Source: Allacma fusca (taxonomy: Eukaryota; Arthropoda; Collembola; Symphypleona; Sminthuridae). From it: a stretch of 64,000 nucleotides of DNA. How positions within the stretch are numbered: the stretch's first letter is position 1; each line of letters begins with the position of its first letter. The stretch spans positions 37,000,250-37,064,249 of the forward strand of contig OX359249.1 of assembly GCA_947179485.1 (NCBI GenBank), read 5' to 3'. The notes under the pieces were generated by a model. The model did no database searches, was not told the DNA's origin, and saw only the letters and a program-made list of their open reading frames with translations. This document shows, one piece after another, positions 45,983 through 56,874 of this stretch. Both the position numbers and the translations under genes were made by a program.

Positions 45983-48900
45983 ATGGATCCCGAGCGAGTC
46001 AAGTTGAACCAAAGCAGAAATCTTGTAAACGGTTTCCAGAATTCAACACGTCGAAATGTTTTAATAAATCAGATGGGTAAGCTTGGATTAATATTTATTT
46101 TTGTGGTAGTGTTTAGTATTTTGTGTCTCTTATTATAAGCTGCTTAAATCTTATTATAAGCTGGTAAGCATGCTCATTTTGATGTTTTGAAGAATCACAA
46201 GGAACTCACCAACACCAACCATTAATTGCTCAATTCCTGAAGAAACGCAAGGTGGACAGACCGAAAAATGAATCTAGTGGTAACTCCAGAAATTTAAACA
46301 ACTTAAATTTTAAAATAACGACACTGGAAGTTGATTAAAAAGTTTGTTATAAATAGTTTGCGAAGGGAGAACATCCCCAGGAATCAGTAAGGGAGATCGG
46401 CATGAGCGAGATAATGCACTAGCAGAATGTTTCCAAAATGTGACCGAAGTATTTTTGGGAGGAAATTCCAGTAAGTTTTTGTGACTATTTCAAGGAATTA
46501 GTTGATCAATGGTATAAGCCCATAACTATCACATTCATTCGTTGTACGGTATCCGTTCCCAAACAATAATAATGAATTTAATGCAATAATAACGAATATT
46601 TGGACCCCGCCGGGGTACAATCACGTCATTCTTGTCCAGCCTAACTAACCTAACCGTCGAGTACAAACCAAACGACGAGTACAACTATTACACATGTTGG
46701 GGACGGATACTGAAATGAGTTTCAAAGTTCGGGGCGACTACCATACAACATAGATGGAATTTACTGTATTTATAACACGTGAAAAGCTGGTCATAACATC
46801 ATTTCACAGATGATAGTGAGATGAACAATGGATGTAATGAAGTAGACCAGCCTATGAGTGGAACAACTTTAGCAGAATCTCCATCTACTATTGTTGACGC
46901 GTCTTGTTCTGATGACATTACGAGGCAAATTGAAGCAGATGGGGAGAGTAGCACACATCAGGCATATTCTCTTGAGGCGGTTGATATAAATTCCGATGCG
47001 GAGAAGCAGGCAGATTATTGTAAGTGTAACTATTATTATATTACCAACTACTCATAAATTAGCTAAGATCTTACGAGGCGAACCTGTGGTTTGTGTTGTG
47101 CGTGGCACGGTGTCAACTATTGCACAAGAATTATGGTAAATTAAATACTGGATGTGCATTGACTGTAATTGATTCCAGAAGTTCTCCAGAACCTAATTAT
47201 GTTATATAGTTGTAGAGGGCATATTCAATTATACTTTCGATCTGATAAAAAATAATTAAATGGAATTGGCCAACAATTTAAGAAGTTGTAACCAATACAT
47301 AAGTAGCAATTTAAAATATCAATTAATTCAAACAAAACTCCACCAGAAATTTCGTTCTTCGTGGAAGGCTACATGACCTTATGGAATCAAGTAGTGTCGC
47401 TGCGTGACATTTAAAGTTGTGTCTCAAGCGCTTACAAGTATTTAAATCTGAAAGGATTCTAGGCCAGTCTGAATTCCTAAATAAGTCACTTTGCTTGTCT
47501 GGGCTTAATTTGAATTCGTCAAGAATTGAATCATGTTCCCATGATAACATTCAAAATTCTCAAGCACATGTTCCGACCAATCGAATTAAGCACGACCAAC
47601 ATCTGCTAAGTGTCGCACTGTTGATACCTTCGATTTATTTACTGAAGAATTTCAACAAATTAGTAAATCACACGAAACTACCTTTCTCCTTGACCGTTTT
47701 ACTAGCTCGACCTAGATACATCGTGTTTTTGGGAGCAGAGCTGCTTTCAGGTATCAAAAAATCAGGATCCGCACCTGAACCCGACCAGTACCTGAAATTT
47801 CAGGTAACAATTTTCTTCTACCCGAACTTGCCCCGGATCCGAGCAAATGCTTTACTTGTCAGGTATTTGTCTTCGGGTATAACTAGAATACCCGTACCTA
47901 AAAAAATATTGGATCCGACGTTAACCCGACCCGAACCTGATCCCGCTATTGACTTGCAGGTATTTCAAGCGACGAGTTAATGTTAACTCAGTTCGGCCAG
48001 TTTGAGTAAACGGACTAAATAGGTAACTAAGGGCGAATCGAATTAACTGCACTTTCATGATTAGAGCTCCGCACATGCAAACCATTTTTGTAACCGAACT
48101 TGAATCGGAACCTTACTCAATTTTATCACACTTGCTTAGAAAATACAAGCAATATAAAATTTTCGACCGATTATTATTAGTACTTTAAAAGCTAAATATT
48201 GTTTAAAGTTTTTTAAAAATCCGACAATGCTTTACTTTTTGGACCGTGAGCTCATATACTTACTCAGGTAAATGAGTAAAATAGAAAATACCTACCATAA
48301 AATTCCATATGTATCTCCTGGTAGGTCAACCTCGGAAATATCCGTGACAATGGAATGTTGCCCTGTAAGTTGATATTGCACTAAAGTCTCACTAATAATA
48401 AGCTGTTAGTTCTATACTATTACAAAAAAACAACCCTTCTTTGAGTTTTCAGTAGTTTCATTGAATTATAACTATCCTTATGTACATGTGTTGTACAAGG
48501 CGGTTCTTAGCTTAAATCACGACAACTATCTTGTTTTGAGTGCTTTTTGAGAATTCGTACTTCGACGATGACGATACTCGGATTCAAACTACTCAAATAC
48601 AAGTACAAAGTTACTTGACCCGAGAGTAAGAGTACATATTTTATTTTCTCCGTACTCGACCCATACTTGTACTCGTAAACATATACACACTTATTTGCGT
48701 GATAATATTTTTTAAGTCAAAGATTTTAGTGAGATTATCGGGTGGTTTGGGCTGAGACCTTGCATAGGCTCATTCTATGTAAATAAACATGAATTTATGC
48801 ATAGGTACAGCAAGGGGTGCGACAAAAACTTGACCTTCCCGGTCTATCTGCTAAGTCTATGACGGCTGACGATTACGCTAGGAATTACTGATATTTCTGG

Positions 48901-51900
48901 ACATTAATTTCTGGGAATCCAAGTCCTCATATTGGACTCGCTCCCAGTCCTCACAACATTGTTTACATACATTTTTAATCCCATTATTTATTCCAAGTTC
49001 AAATTGTGCGATTCACATAACACTTCCCTCCGGCACTCTCCATAAGTTCGCGGTAAATATGCTCCTCATACTTAGAACGTTCATGACATTTTTCTATATC
49101 TGAATTAATATTTGCTTCCATGTATCAAATAAAAGCCGTTGCACTTTAACTCTCATCGGTAATAATGACTACATAAGCCTGGTTGACGGTTTTTTAAAGC
49201 ACTTCGGTATTGCTCGACTTCACTATTAATCCCAACCCACGTGCGCTTAGAAATACTGCATGCAGAATGGAAGGTTTTATTCACGTGAAGTTTGGACTTT
49301 ATTCGCGGAAATAAATACCTGCAATTACCTAAAATGTCAAGTTCGGGTTGAGGTATTTTGTATATTGCGACCCTAAATTGAACCCGATAGAGTGTTCAGG
49401 TATTTTATTTTACCCGAACTTGACGACAACTCGAATTAAATTTTCAGATGCGGATCATGCGACTAACCGCACTCGACCCGATAATCGGGTACTTTATTTT
49501 AGCTTACCCGAACTCGATCCGCAGCCGACCCGACGGGTATTTTTCAGGTATTAACTGATACCTTCAAGCAGCTCTGTTTGGGAGACTCATAATTGTCCTT
49601 AATACTTGGTTGAGATGAATCCGTGTGAGCACTTCAGAACTAACTTGAAATACACTATACAGCGTTCTATTTTTTTTTTAAATTAATGGAACCCCAGTTT
49701 TCATTCCATAAATTGTACAGGGCAATAAACTTTGCTACCACTAAATTACATTGATCTAATTATGCCACAAAATTGACAAAGGTATATTTTTGGACTTTTA
49801 TTCTACATTTCGTAATTGAAATTGAAATAATTATTTACACATGTGAAACAAAATTATATACAAAAATATATATTTCATAAGTTCGTGGAATAATTAGATC
49901 TTGTAACTATAAATGGTAGTAGAGATAATTGACAACGTTTTACTCATGATCATATTCTGGGGAACAAATGGAACAGTTATTTCACGTCGTATATTATCTT
50001 CAAGAAATAAATAGCAAAAACCATTACTATTCAATTTTAATTTGATTTTTAATAACTTTCAGCATCCTGCAACACCGTCCGTGTAGTGTTCGTAAGTGAC
50101 TCCGCCGTGCATAGCACTGCCGTGACCGAGCAAACACCAAGCAAACGGCTTACTACTAAAAGAAAAATGAAGAAGTCAGCTATTTGGTTGCACTTTAAGA
50201 AAACACCAATGCTTAATACAAGCGAATGCAACTATTGTCACAAAACACTCCAAACGTCAAATGCGACAAATGTTAAAAGGCACCTTAGAAACTGCAAACC
50301 AGAAGCATATAAAGATGTAGAGGATGCGGATAAACCTCTAAACAGTTCTCGGATTTCCAAATACAAGCCCTTAACAAAAGCTTCATTTTCGAAATTTTAC
50401 GAACGTAACCATCCAAAGCAGGTACTATTCAGAAAGAAACTTGCCTTTCTTGCCGGTGGCACAACAATTGCGAAGCTAATTTTGCAAACACCAGCTTTCA
50501 AAGATTTCATTCTCGTAGCAGATCCTAAGTTGAGGGTTCCGAACTACAACACTGTGAATTCCGACATCAAGAAACTGGTCTTAACTAGCAAAAATCAAAT
50601 AAGAGATGTTATTAAAACTGTCAAGAGAATGACTGTTTCTTCAGATATATGGACAAAACGGGGGCAAGGAAGTAGCTATTTGGGAGTCATCGCAACCTTT
50701 TTCTACGAAAAATTACAAAAAAAAGTTCAAGTAGTTCTATCTGTCCGTAAGTTCCAGTCAGTTTCTCATAAAGCAGATGACATCATTCGAGAAATGAAAT
50801 ATGTTATGACTGATTTCGACATCCAGCCGGAACAAGTTTGGCGAAGTATGACAGATGGCGCATCTAATATGATTTCCAGCCACTTATTAAGGTCAAAGTT
50901 ATTCACAGAGAAAACTACCAACGTACGTTTGGAGGAACTGGACGATGACATTGAAGATATAATTGAATACGGTCCCGAGGAATCTTTAAGCGAGCCAGAG
51001 ATCTTGGACGAAATCTCAATATGTGAAGGTTCCTTGAATGTAAGCGATCAGCCGATGGGCAATGAGGAAAACGGCAGTTATAGAAGATTAGGCTGCTTTA
51101 TTCACACATTGCTTCGATGTCTATGCGTATGTGAATTAAGTGACAGTGCCAAAAAATACAGCCTATAATCAGTAAAGTCAAATTTGTTGTAGGAAAATTC
51201 AAGAAGTCTCATAATTTGACTGAATTATTAATAAAGAAAACTGGAGTTGGGCTGATTTCATTTTCGGAAACTCGGTGGAACTACATTTATAATGTATTCA
51301 CCCGGATTCTCAGAGTGAAACTTGAACTCGTTGATACTTTGGTGGAATGTAAGAAGGACAAGCAAAAGTACTTACTCACTGAAGCTGAATGGAACGATGC
51401 TGAAAAACTTTCTCAAACCATTCAACGACTACACAAACACTAATTCGCAAGAAACAGAAGCTGTTTCGTCCGAAGTCATAGTTACAATACTTCAATTGTA
51501 CACACATTTAGACAAGTACGAACACGATCCATTACTCGACGATTTCGGCACCGCTATTAAGCAAAAAATGAAGGAAAAGTTTTCGCATTGGTTCCATGAT
51601 AAACCGAACCAACCCATAGAAGCAACCTACTTGTCTGCAACTTTGTTGGATCCTCGTTACAGAGTTATTCTTCCAAACGATCAGAGGAACTTGGCAAAAT
51701 TATCCATAATACGTGAGTACGGTGCTCTGAGTGCTGAAAATTCTGGACAATTAGGGCCATTGTCATCTCCAATATCAGAGAATGAAAGTTCCTCGAAAAC
51801 CTGCCGCTTTCCATTAATTTTAGAAATAAAGTCCTGTGTTCTTCGTGCTAGATCAGTCACTCCACAAGCAGGTCTTGATCAGTTCAAAGAAGAATTGAAT

Positions 51901-52194
51901 AAGTTCTTGGAAGCAGGCAGTTTTGATGAGCTTGATGAAAATTTAGACGTTTTTAAGTTTTGGATTGAGCTACGAGAGCGATTTCCCCTTCTTGCACCTA
52001 TTGCTTTAGACTATTTGTCAATTCCATCGTCAACTGCAAATGTCGAATGCATGTTTTCAACTGCGGGTATATTATCTTCGAGACGTGGTTACAATTTGGA
52101 TGGGGAAAACTTAGAAGACGAGGTCTTACTCAGCAAGAATAAATGTTTGTTGGAAGAGATATCGAAGCATGAACAGTCAGAGCAAGATCTATGA
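45983..52194 (+). pseudogene. hAT-A transposase (5 exons) with two frameshifts
   Basis: Exons 45983-46076, 46193-46279, 46366-46470, 46810-47019 and 50063-52194 are all joined by GT-AG introns in the same phase (phase 1), a strong sign of a real gene. The last intron (47020-50062) is long because it holds hAT-B. Exons 1-4 give a 165-residue N-terminal extension with QPLIAQFLKKRK, a PCNA-motif-like stretch running into a basic cluster. Exon 5 has a BED zinc finger (CNYCHKTL...HLRNC, about 50220-50308), the RNase H-like core with SSDIWTK and MTDGASNM (candidate first and second catalytic Asp), and the C-terminal dimerisation region (ALDYLSIPSSTANVECMFST, whose Glu is the candidate third acidic residue). 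The frame breaks at the A-run near 51153-51158 and again near 51430-51445; in each case the downstream frame continues hAT-like protein. This copy is therefore unlikely to make active enzyme. Confidence 0.85.
47736..49576. mobile_element. Non-autonomous hAT-like element (hAT-B), nested in the last intron of the hAT-A transposase
   Basis: The left end is CAGAGCTGCTTTCAGGTATC. The right end, reverse-complemented, is CAGAGCTGCTTGAAGGTATC, differing at two positions. The flanking 8-bp duplication TTTGGGAG is exact at 47728-47735 and 49577-49584. Both subterminal regions are dense in ACCCG/CGGGT motifs in both orientations (for example GACCCGAACC and TAATCGGGTACT). No transposase domain is visible in the 1841 bp, so it would need an enzyme supplied in trans. 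Its insertion lengthened an intron without touching an exon. Confidence 0.88.
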
Positions 52195-52542
52195 GTAGCG
52201 GGTGACCAGTACTAAGAAACGTTAATGGTTGCAGCTTGAAATACCTTTTGAGAGATATTGTAGTACTATTATCATTGGCTTCTGTTTCAATTAAAATCTC
52301 GTGAAAATCTGCAGTGGAGTGGCATTTAAATAATTTTCTACAAAAGAATTTTATATATTAGCCAAGAAAACAGAAGCAGGATGAGAAAAGTCTCTGAATC
52401 TAATTACTACTAATTAAAAAGAAATCATTACAATAAATCAAGGATTCAAATTTTTTTGTATTGTCGAATTAGAGACCATTTCATTGTATCGTCCTCGTAA
52501 ATGGTACTATCGTGGTATTAAATACATATTAATATGTATGAT

Positions 52543-52680
52543 GGACTGACTGAGACTTTTAATAAGGACTTTTAGCAGGACTGAGACTGATAGGGACTGT
52601 TATATTGAGACTATAAGACTGAGTGGACTGACTGATAAGATGCGAGTTGAGACTGATGGAGGACTGAGACTGATAAAACG
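52543..52680 (+). repeat. Subterminal GACTGA repeats, right end of hAT-A
   Basis: The right subterminal region repeats GACTGACTGAGAC, GACTGAGACTGA and close variants, like the left end. Both ends carry the motif on the same strand, whereas the termini are inverted. Confidence 0.7.
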
Positions 52681-52706
52681 AAGAACTGATGAACATTGCA
52701 TGAAAC

Positions 52707-54230
52707 CGAACCAGATCCATTTAAATAGGATTTAAACTCGTCTCTTATTGCTGCTGCCTCCCTTTGATAATTATTGGAACCCTGCCGAGATAGTACTTCA
52801 CAATCACCAACAAAAGATCTCCATAATCCAGGAATAACTTCTCCAGTTAAGCGATCTTCGGTGTCAACAAATCCAGTAGGAATATAGAGACGTTTCGTGT
52901 TTTGATGAGCCCTGACAAAATTGTGCAAAACAAGACATGCATTTATAGCTGTTACAGCGTTGAACGGGAGCATGTGTATTACATCAGATAGAAGCCTCTA
53001 CCGAGCAACTAAAATACCAAAGGTATTTTCAATGATTCGTCTAGCTCTACTTAATATATAATTAAAAATCCTTTTGGAAACATCTAAGCGGTCGCCCGGG
53101 TACGGGCGCATTAAATTCTTGAGAAGTGGAAATGCTTCATCTCCGACTAGGCAGAATGGAAGGGCAGATTCTGAGTCAGCTACTTTTTCAGGAGTTGGAA
53201 AGTTCATTTTATTTTGAATAACCTACATATTAATGAACAACATTAAACATTATATTAAAGGCGAACCAATTACAGGGTGATGTACATAATTTTTGTCTCG
53301 TTGCTAATATAAACTGAGAAACAAGTTGATTAAAATGTTCTGCAACACTTTGCATACTGTACTAATACCCTTTTCCCTAGTTCACTTCTTCGGAAAATCC
53401 CACCGTCACTCTCAGATCCTGCAGCTCCACAATTAACCAAAATAAAATTGTAGTTCGCGTCACAGACGGCCATTAAAACCACCGAAAAGTAGCCCTTATG
53501 AAGCAAGATGATTATTTTTACTTTAATCACTTCATTAAATTATATGTAATAAGGCGCGAATTAATAATTACATTTACCTTGTAATTGTAAAATCGACTTC
53601 CGGAATTAGGCGGCGCTGGAATAGCGAAATGCTTTCCATCGACAGCACCCACACAGTTTGGAAACTGCCAGGAAGATTCAAAATCAGCTGCAATTTTCCG
53701 GTAGTCGTCGACTGATGGAGGTGTAAGATACCGAGGCTGAAGCTCCGGGAACAGAATCTGACAAGTTTCCCGAATAATTTCACAAACCGTACTTCGCCCT
53801 ACCTTGTAGTTTTTAGCAATGGACTTTTGCTGGTCTCCACTTACTAAGTACGCAAGTGTCATTTGAAGACGCTCAGCGGCGGAAATGGATTCTCGGACTT
53901 GCTCATTCTTTTGCAATTTTGGACCAACTATACTCAGCAACTCTTCGAACGTTTCTGGTGTCATCCTGAAGTGGTGAAAATAATACTCCGGATCATCACG
54001 AATCATATCCGGAACCTAATGTAACATTCAAAGTAATTCAACATTGTCAAAAATTTCACTAAATACGTTTATTAGCACAAATTTTTACTATTTCATATTA
54101 AATGCATTAGGAGTACAGTGAATCTCACCGCCAAAAAGAAGTCTCCTCTTGATTTCCGCTTCTGCAAAAATGGTCGAATCCAATACCTTCTTTCCTTTTT
54201 AACGTTTTTGTACTTGTAGTATAAATACAT
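52707..54230 (-). pseudogene. PIF/Harbinger DDE transposase (4 exons), one nonsense codon and 3' end split off
   Basis: Minus-strand exons are 54230-54129, 54015-53578, 53494-53369 and 53222-52707, all GT-AG and all phase 0. The N-terminus carries RRYWIRPFLQKRKSRGDFF, typical of the family, followed by a helix-turn-helix-like stretch (KSIAKNYKVGRSTVCEII). The catalytic acids are visible: Asp in GAVDGKHF, Asp in MAVCDANYNF and Glu in RRIIENTFG. Directly after FGILVAR an in-frame TAG (53000-52998) stands where many relatives have an aromatic residue, so one base change (TGG to TAG) could explain it. The frame stays open beyond it (MLPFNAVTAINACLVLHNFV) to the hAT insertion at 52706; the final 11 codons, read through one copy of the target, end at 45530. 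With those restored the chain is about 405 codons, normal for the family. Starts upstream of the ATG at 54230 are possible. Confidence 0.88.
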
Positions 54231-54842
54231 TGCTACCAATGTAATTATCTTTAAATTTTTTGACCCCACTCTCCGAATGGCACAATTATTTGCAACCACT
54301 TTTTCTTTTAACAGAAAAGATGCTGCATTTATTGAGTGAAAGTTTTAGTGGGAAAGTAAAGAATGGGGAACGTAGGCAACATTCGCGCCTACATGTGAAT
54401 GGTCCCGCGATGCGATTCCTATGGCAAATCGCATCGAGGAAATTTCCTGCATTCGCATGTCGTAAACGCATCGCAAAGATTGACGCAAACGCATGTAATT
54501 GTGAACTAACCTTTAGTCAGATTTTTCTTGGTTATAACACCAAGTTCTACTGCGTTACAAGTAAATAACTGTTACGTGATGTGATTGTGCAGTTTTTGTT
54601 AGTAGTTTTTTCAGCACCAAAATTTGTACTGTGTTTTGTATTTCGCATTCTGAAGATCTACAAACTTCATGGTATACGTTATTACGTTTATCCTCCCTAT
54701 ATTTGCAATACACAATGTAATTTCAGAATACACATCTATATTGCAACTGTCAGCGTATTTTGTTACGCATGTTCGAGTGAACATGTTAACGGTAAAAATA
54801 CTGATTCGAAACAATTTGAAGACAATTTTTTAACTTTTTCGG

Positions 54843-54905
54843 CAGGGTTGGTTTGGTTTAAACCAAATGATTTAAATCATGGTTTAAACCACACGGTTTT
54901 TTAAA
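54843..54905. mobile_element. Solitary hAT-like terminus
   Basis: The sequence begins CAGGGTTGGTTTGGTTTAAA and continues with nested GGTTTAAACC and ATTTAAAT palindromes. It resembles the end of the element at 55316 (shared CAGGGTTG start, similar subterminal style). I found no partner terminus within reach and no flanking duplication, so it is best read as a truncated copy. Confidence 0.4.
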
Positions 54906-55315
54906 ATAAAAAAAGTTTAAACCAACGTACAAATCACGTGAAATTTTCAATCCAAAATATTTCGTCGTGCACAAAACTTGCATTCCACCCATGTCAATTG
55001 TACTCATCTCCTTTATTTCTTTGATTTTATTTCATCTTTGTCGTGAAGTTATTTACTTACAAGTAACCCACGCCACATGCGACCCTTAGAACCAATAGAT
55101 ATCCTTAAAATCACTTATGATGAATGCATGCCATAAATATGTCATTTATCTAAATAGCATCGACTTTCGAAAATGAAAATTTCGTATGGGATTATCATTG
55201 GAAGATTTAAGTTAGACAGGGGACCTTTTATCAACGTGTTAGAATTTAAAAATTCTGAGCGATTTCAACCGCAAACCAGGGTGAGATGACCCGAACTTTT
55301 GTTCTTACATGGGAC

Positions 55316-56437
55316 CAGGGTTGCTGATTTTTTTGAAAAAAATCAAAATAATCGGATTTTTTTGATTTAAATCGGATTTTTTTGATTTAAATCAATATTT
55401 TCTGATTTAAATTCAAAATTTTATTGTACAATAGAATTACCGTACAAATTTTTGGATTTTAATTTTCCTAATAATATTGTACACTGTTGGTACTAATAAT
55501 ACTTGAACAATTCAGAAAATATATTGAGAGAAAATTACAAAAGTAAGTTAACTACCTAATGAAATAAAAAGCTGGTTAAAGACCAATTCCAAATATCAAC
55601 AGAATTGTTTGTAAATTGTACCAATTTCGAATTCAGTTTTGTATTTGAAGCCAAACGCTGTATAGGACAAATACCAGCTCTCATTTGGATTTTTATTGAT
55701 ATATACACTATATACACATTTCATAAAATGTGCATCTCAGTTGTGTTTCGGGAAGGGATGGTAGAGTATGTTGGGCAGAAAAATTATTTGTAAATTGGGA
55801 ATATTCCATTTAAAATGTGAATATCTCTCCGTACAACATTTAAATTATGTATAAAATTTATAAAGTATAGAGTATAACATTTAAAAAATGCAAAATTCAT
55901 AGTCAAATCTTGTCACTTGAAATGGTACTCTTTTAGAAAGATTGGATGTTGGGACGCTTTTGTAGATACTGAGTTTCTGTTAGGGACGAGACAATTTTGG
56001 GAGATAAATATTGTCCCGTGTTATTCCGGGACGAGATCGGGATACTTATTTTTGTCCCTGGATTTTGAAACGAGACGGAATCTTTTGAGACAACAATTGT
56101 CCCCAGCAGAGGCTCTATTAATATACAATATTTCAAAACTCACTCACATCTAAATTTTATGGCACTGTGACAGCATGACAGAAAATCAATATGGTTGCGT
56201 ACGCAAATTATCCTGAAAATTATCAAAATCCAAAATGGTCTCATGACCAAAATTCGTAAAAACACAAAAATGCACGTTTTACGACGTTTCGAGGCGTACA
56301 ATTACATTTTACCTAACCGCAAAAGTCGAATAGTCAATATTGATTTAAATCAGTGATTTATTTGAAAAAAATCAAGTGATTTAAATCTTGATTTAAATCA
56401 CGATTTAAATCAACGTGATTTAAATCAAGCCACCCTG
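55316..56437. mobile_element. Non-autonomous hAT-like element with GATTTAAATC subterminal repeats
   Basis: The left end begins CAGGGTTGCTGATTTTTTTG and the reverse complement of the right end begins CAGGGTGGCTTGATTTAAAT. An exact 8-bp duplication CATGGGAC flanks it (55308-55315 and 56438-56445). Both ends are packed with GATTTAAATC palindromes. No transposase domain is visible in its 1122 bp. A stretch of about 170 bp near 55970-56140, with GGGACGAGAC-type inverted motifs, may be a further small insertion. Confidence 0.85.
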
Positions 56438-56673
56438 CATGGGACACTGGGCCAGGTACACAAAATGTTATTCGGATCCAATGTGGGCATGTGGCGAGGG
56501 TTACTTGTTAGCACATCATAATAAACAAAATGTCAGGAAGAAAACGCGGGACATTGTGTGGTTAAACTTTAGTGAAGTAAATACTAGTAGATTTTAGTCT
56601 TGTACATTTAGAAATTCGGAATCATTTTGCTGAATGAAAAGCTGCCAAACTTGTGTTTATACTGTCAAGTTAT

Positions 56674-56874
56674 CCAATCAACAATTGGGGCTTTGTTGGA
56701 AATGTCCGTTGGGGCAACAATGGTCCACCTTTTGGTCCACAAGTGCCAACGCTGGCCCAATGTTGCCCCAATGGCCATTTCCAACAAATGGCCAACTAGG
56801 CTTGAAGTTCAAGCTGTTCCAAGACGAACAATTTGTAATGTGGGTGAAATTGGCCCACGGTAATTGTTGACTGG
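56674..56874. repeat. Foldback (hairpin) element of about 200 bp
   Basis: An inner inverted repeat pairs about 56694-56726 with about 56753-56786 (GGAAATGTCCGTTGGGGCAA against TTGCCCCAATGGCCATTTCC) around a loop of about 26 bp. An outer pair (CCAATCAACAATT and AATTGTTGACTGG) closes the structure. This is the form of a foldback MITE. No certain target duplication was seen. Confidence 0.65.

Larger units (their letters stand above)
45566..52698. mobile_element. hAT transposon (hAT-A), inserted in the Harbinger transposase and itself carrying a second hAT
   Basis: The terminal inverted repeats are perfect over 14 bp (CAATGTTCATCAGT at 45566; ACTGATGAACATTG ending at 52698). They are flanked by an identical 8-bp duplication CATGAAAC at 45558-45565 and 52699-52706, the target-site length of hAT elements. 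The interior encodes a five-exon hAT transposase on the plus strand. The length is 7133 bp, or 5284 bp after removing the nested element and its duplication. The termini do not begin with the common hAT CAGGG. Confidence 0.9.
44090..54512. mobile_element. PIF/Harbinger DNA transposon, full length but carrying nested insertions
   Basis: The left end begins AGCCTAGTTCACATGCATGCG and the reverse complement of the right end begins AGGTTAGTTCACAATTACATG. These are imperfect terminal inverted repeats sharing the core TAGTTCACA. The flanking triplets are TTA at 44087-44089 and TTA at 54513-54515, the 3-bp duplication diagnostic of PIF/Harbinger. It carries the two genes the superfamily encodes, a Myb/MADF-type protein on the plus strand and a DDE transposase on the minus strand, arranged tail to tail. 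Subtracting the nested hAT (7133 bp plus its 8-bp duplication) leaves 3282 bp, a normal Harbinger length. Both genes are damaged, so the copy is probably not autonomous, although its ends look usable. Confidence 0.9.

Noticed and set aside
47323..47550. Minus-strand open frame of 75 codons inside the hAT-A last intron
   Set aside because: No recognisable domain or partner exon. It lies within intronic element sequence and may be the remnant of another insertion.
47417..47980. Plus-strand open frame of 187 codons across the left border of hAT-B
   Set aside because: It crosses the element boundary and its target duplication, so it cannot be an ancestral gene; the repeated ACCCG motifs keep it open by chance.
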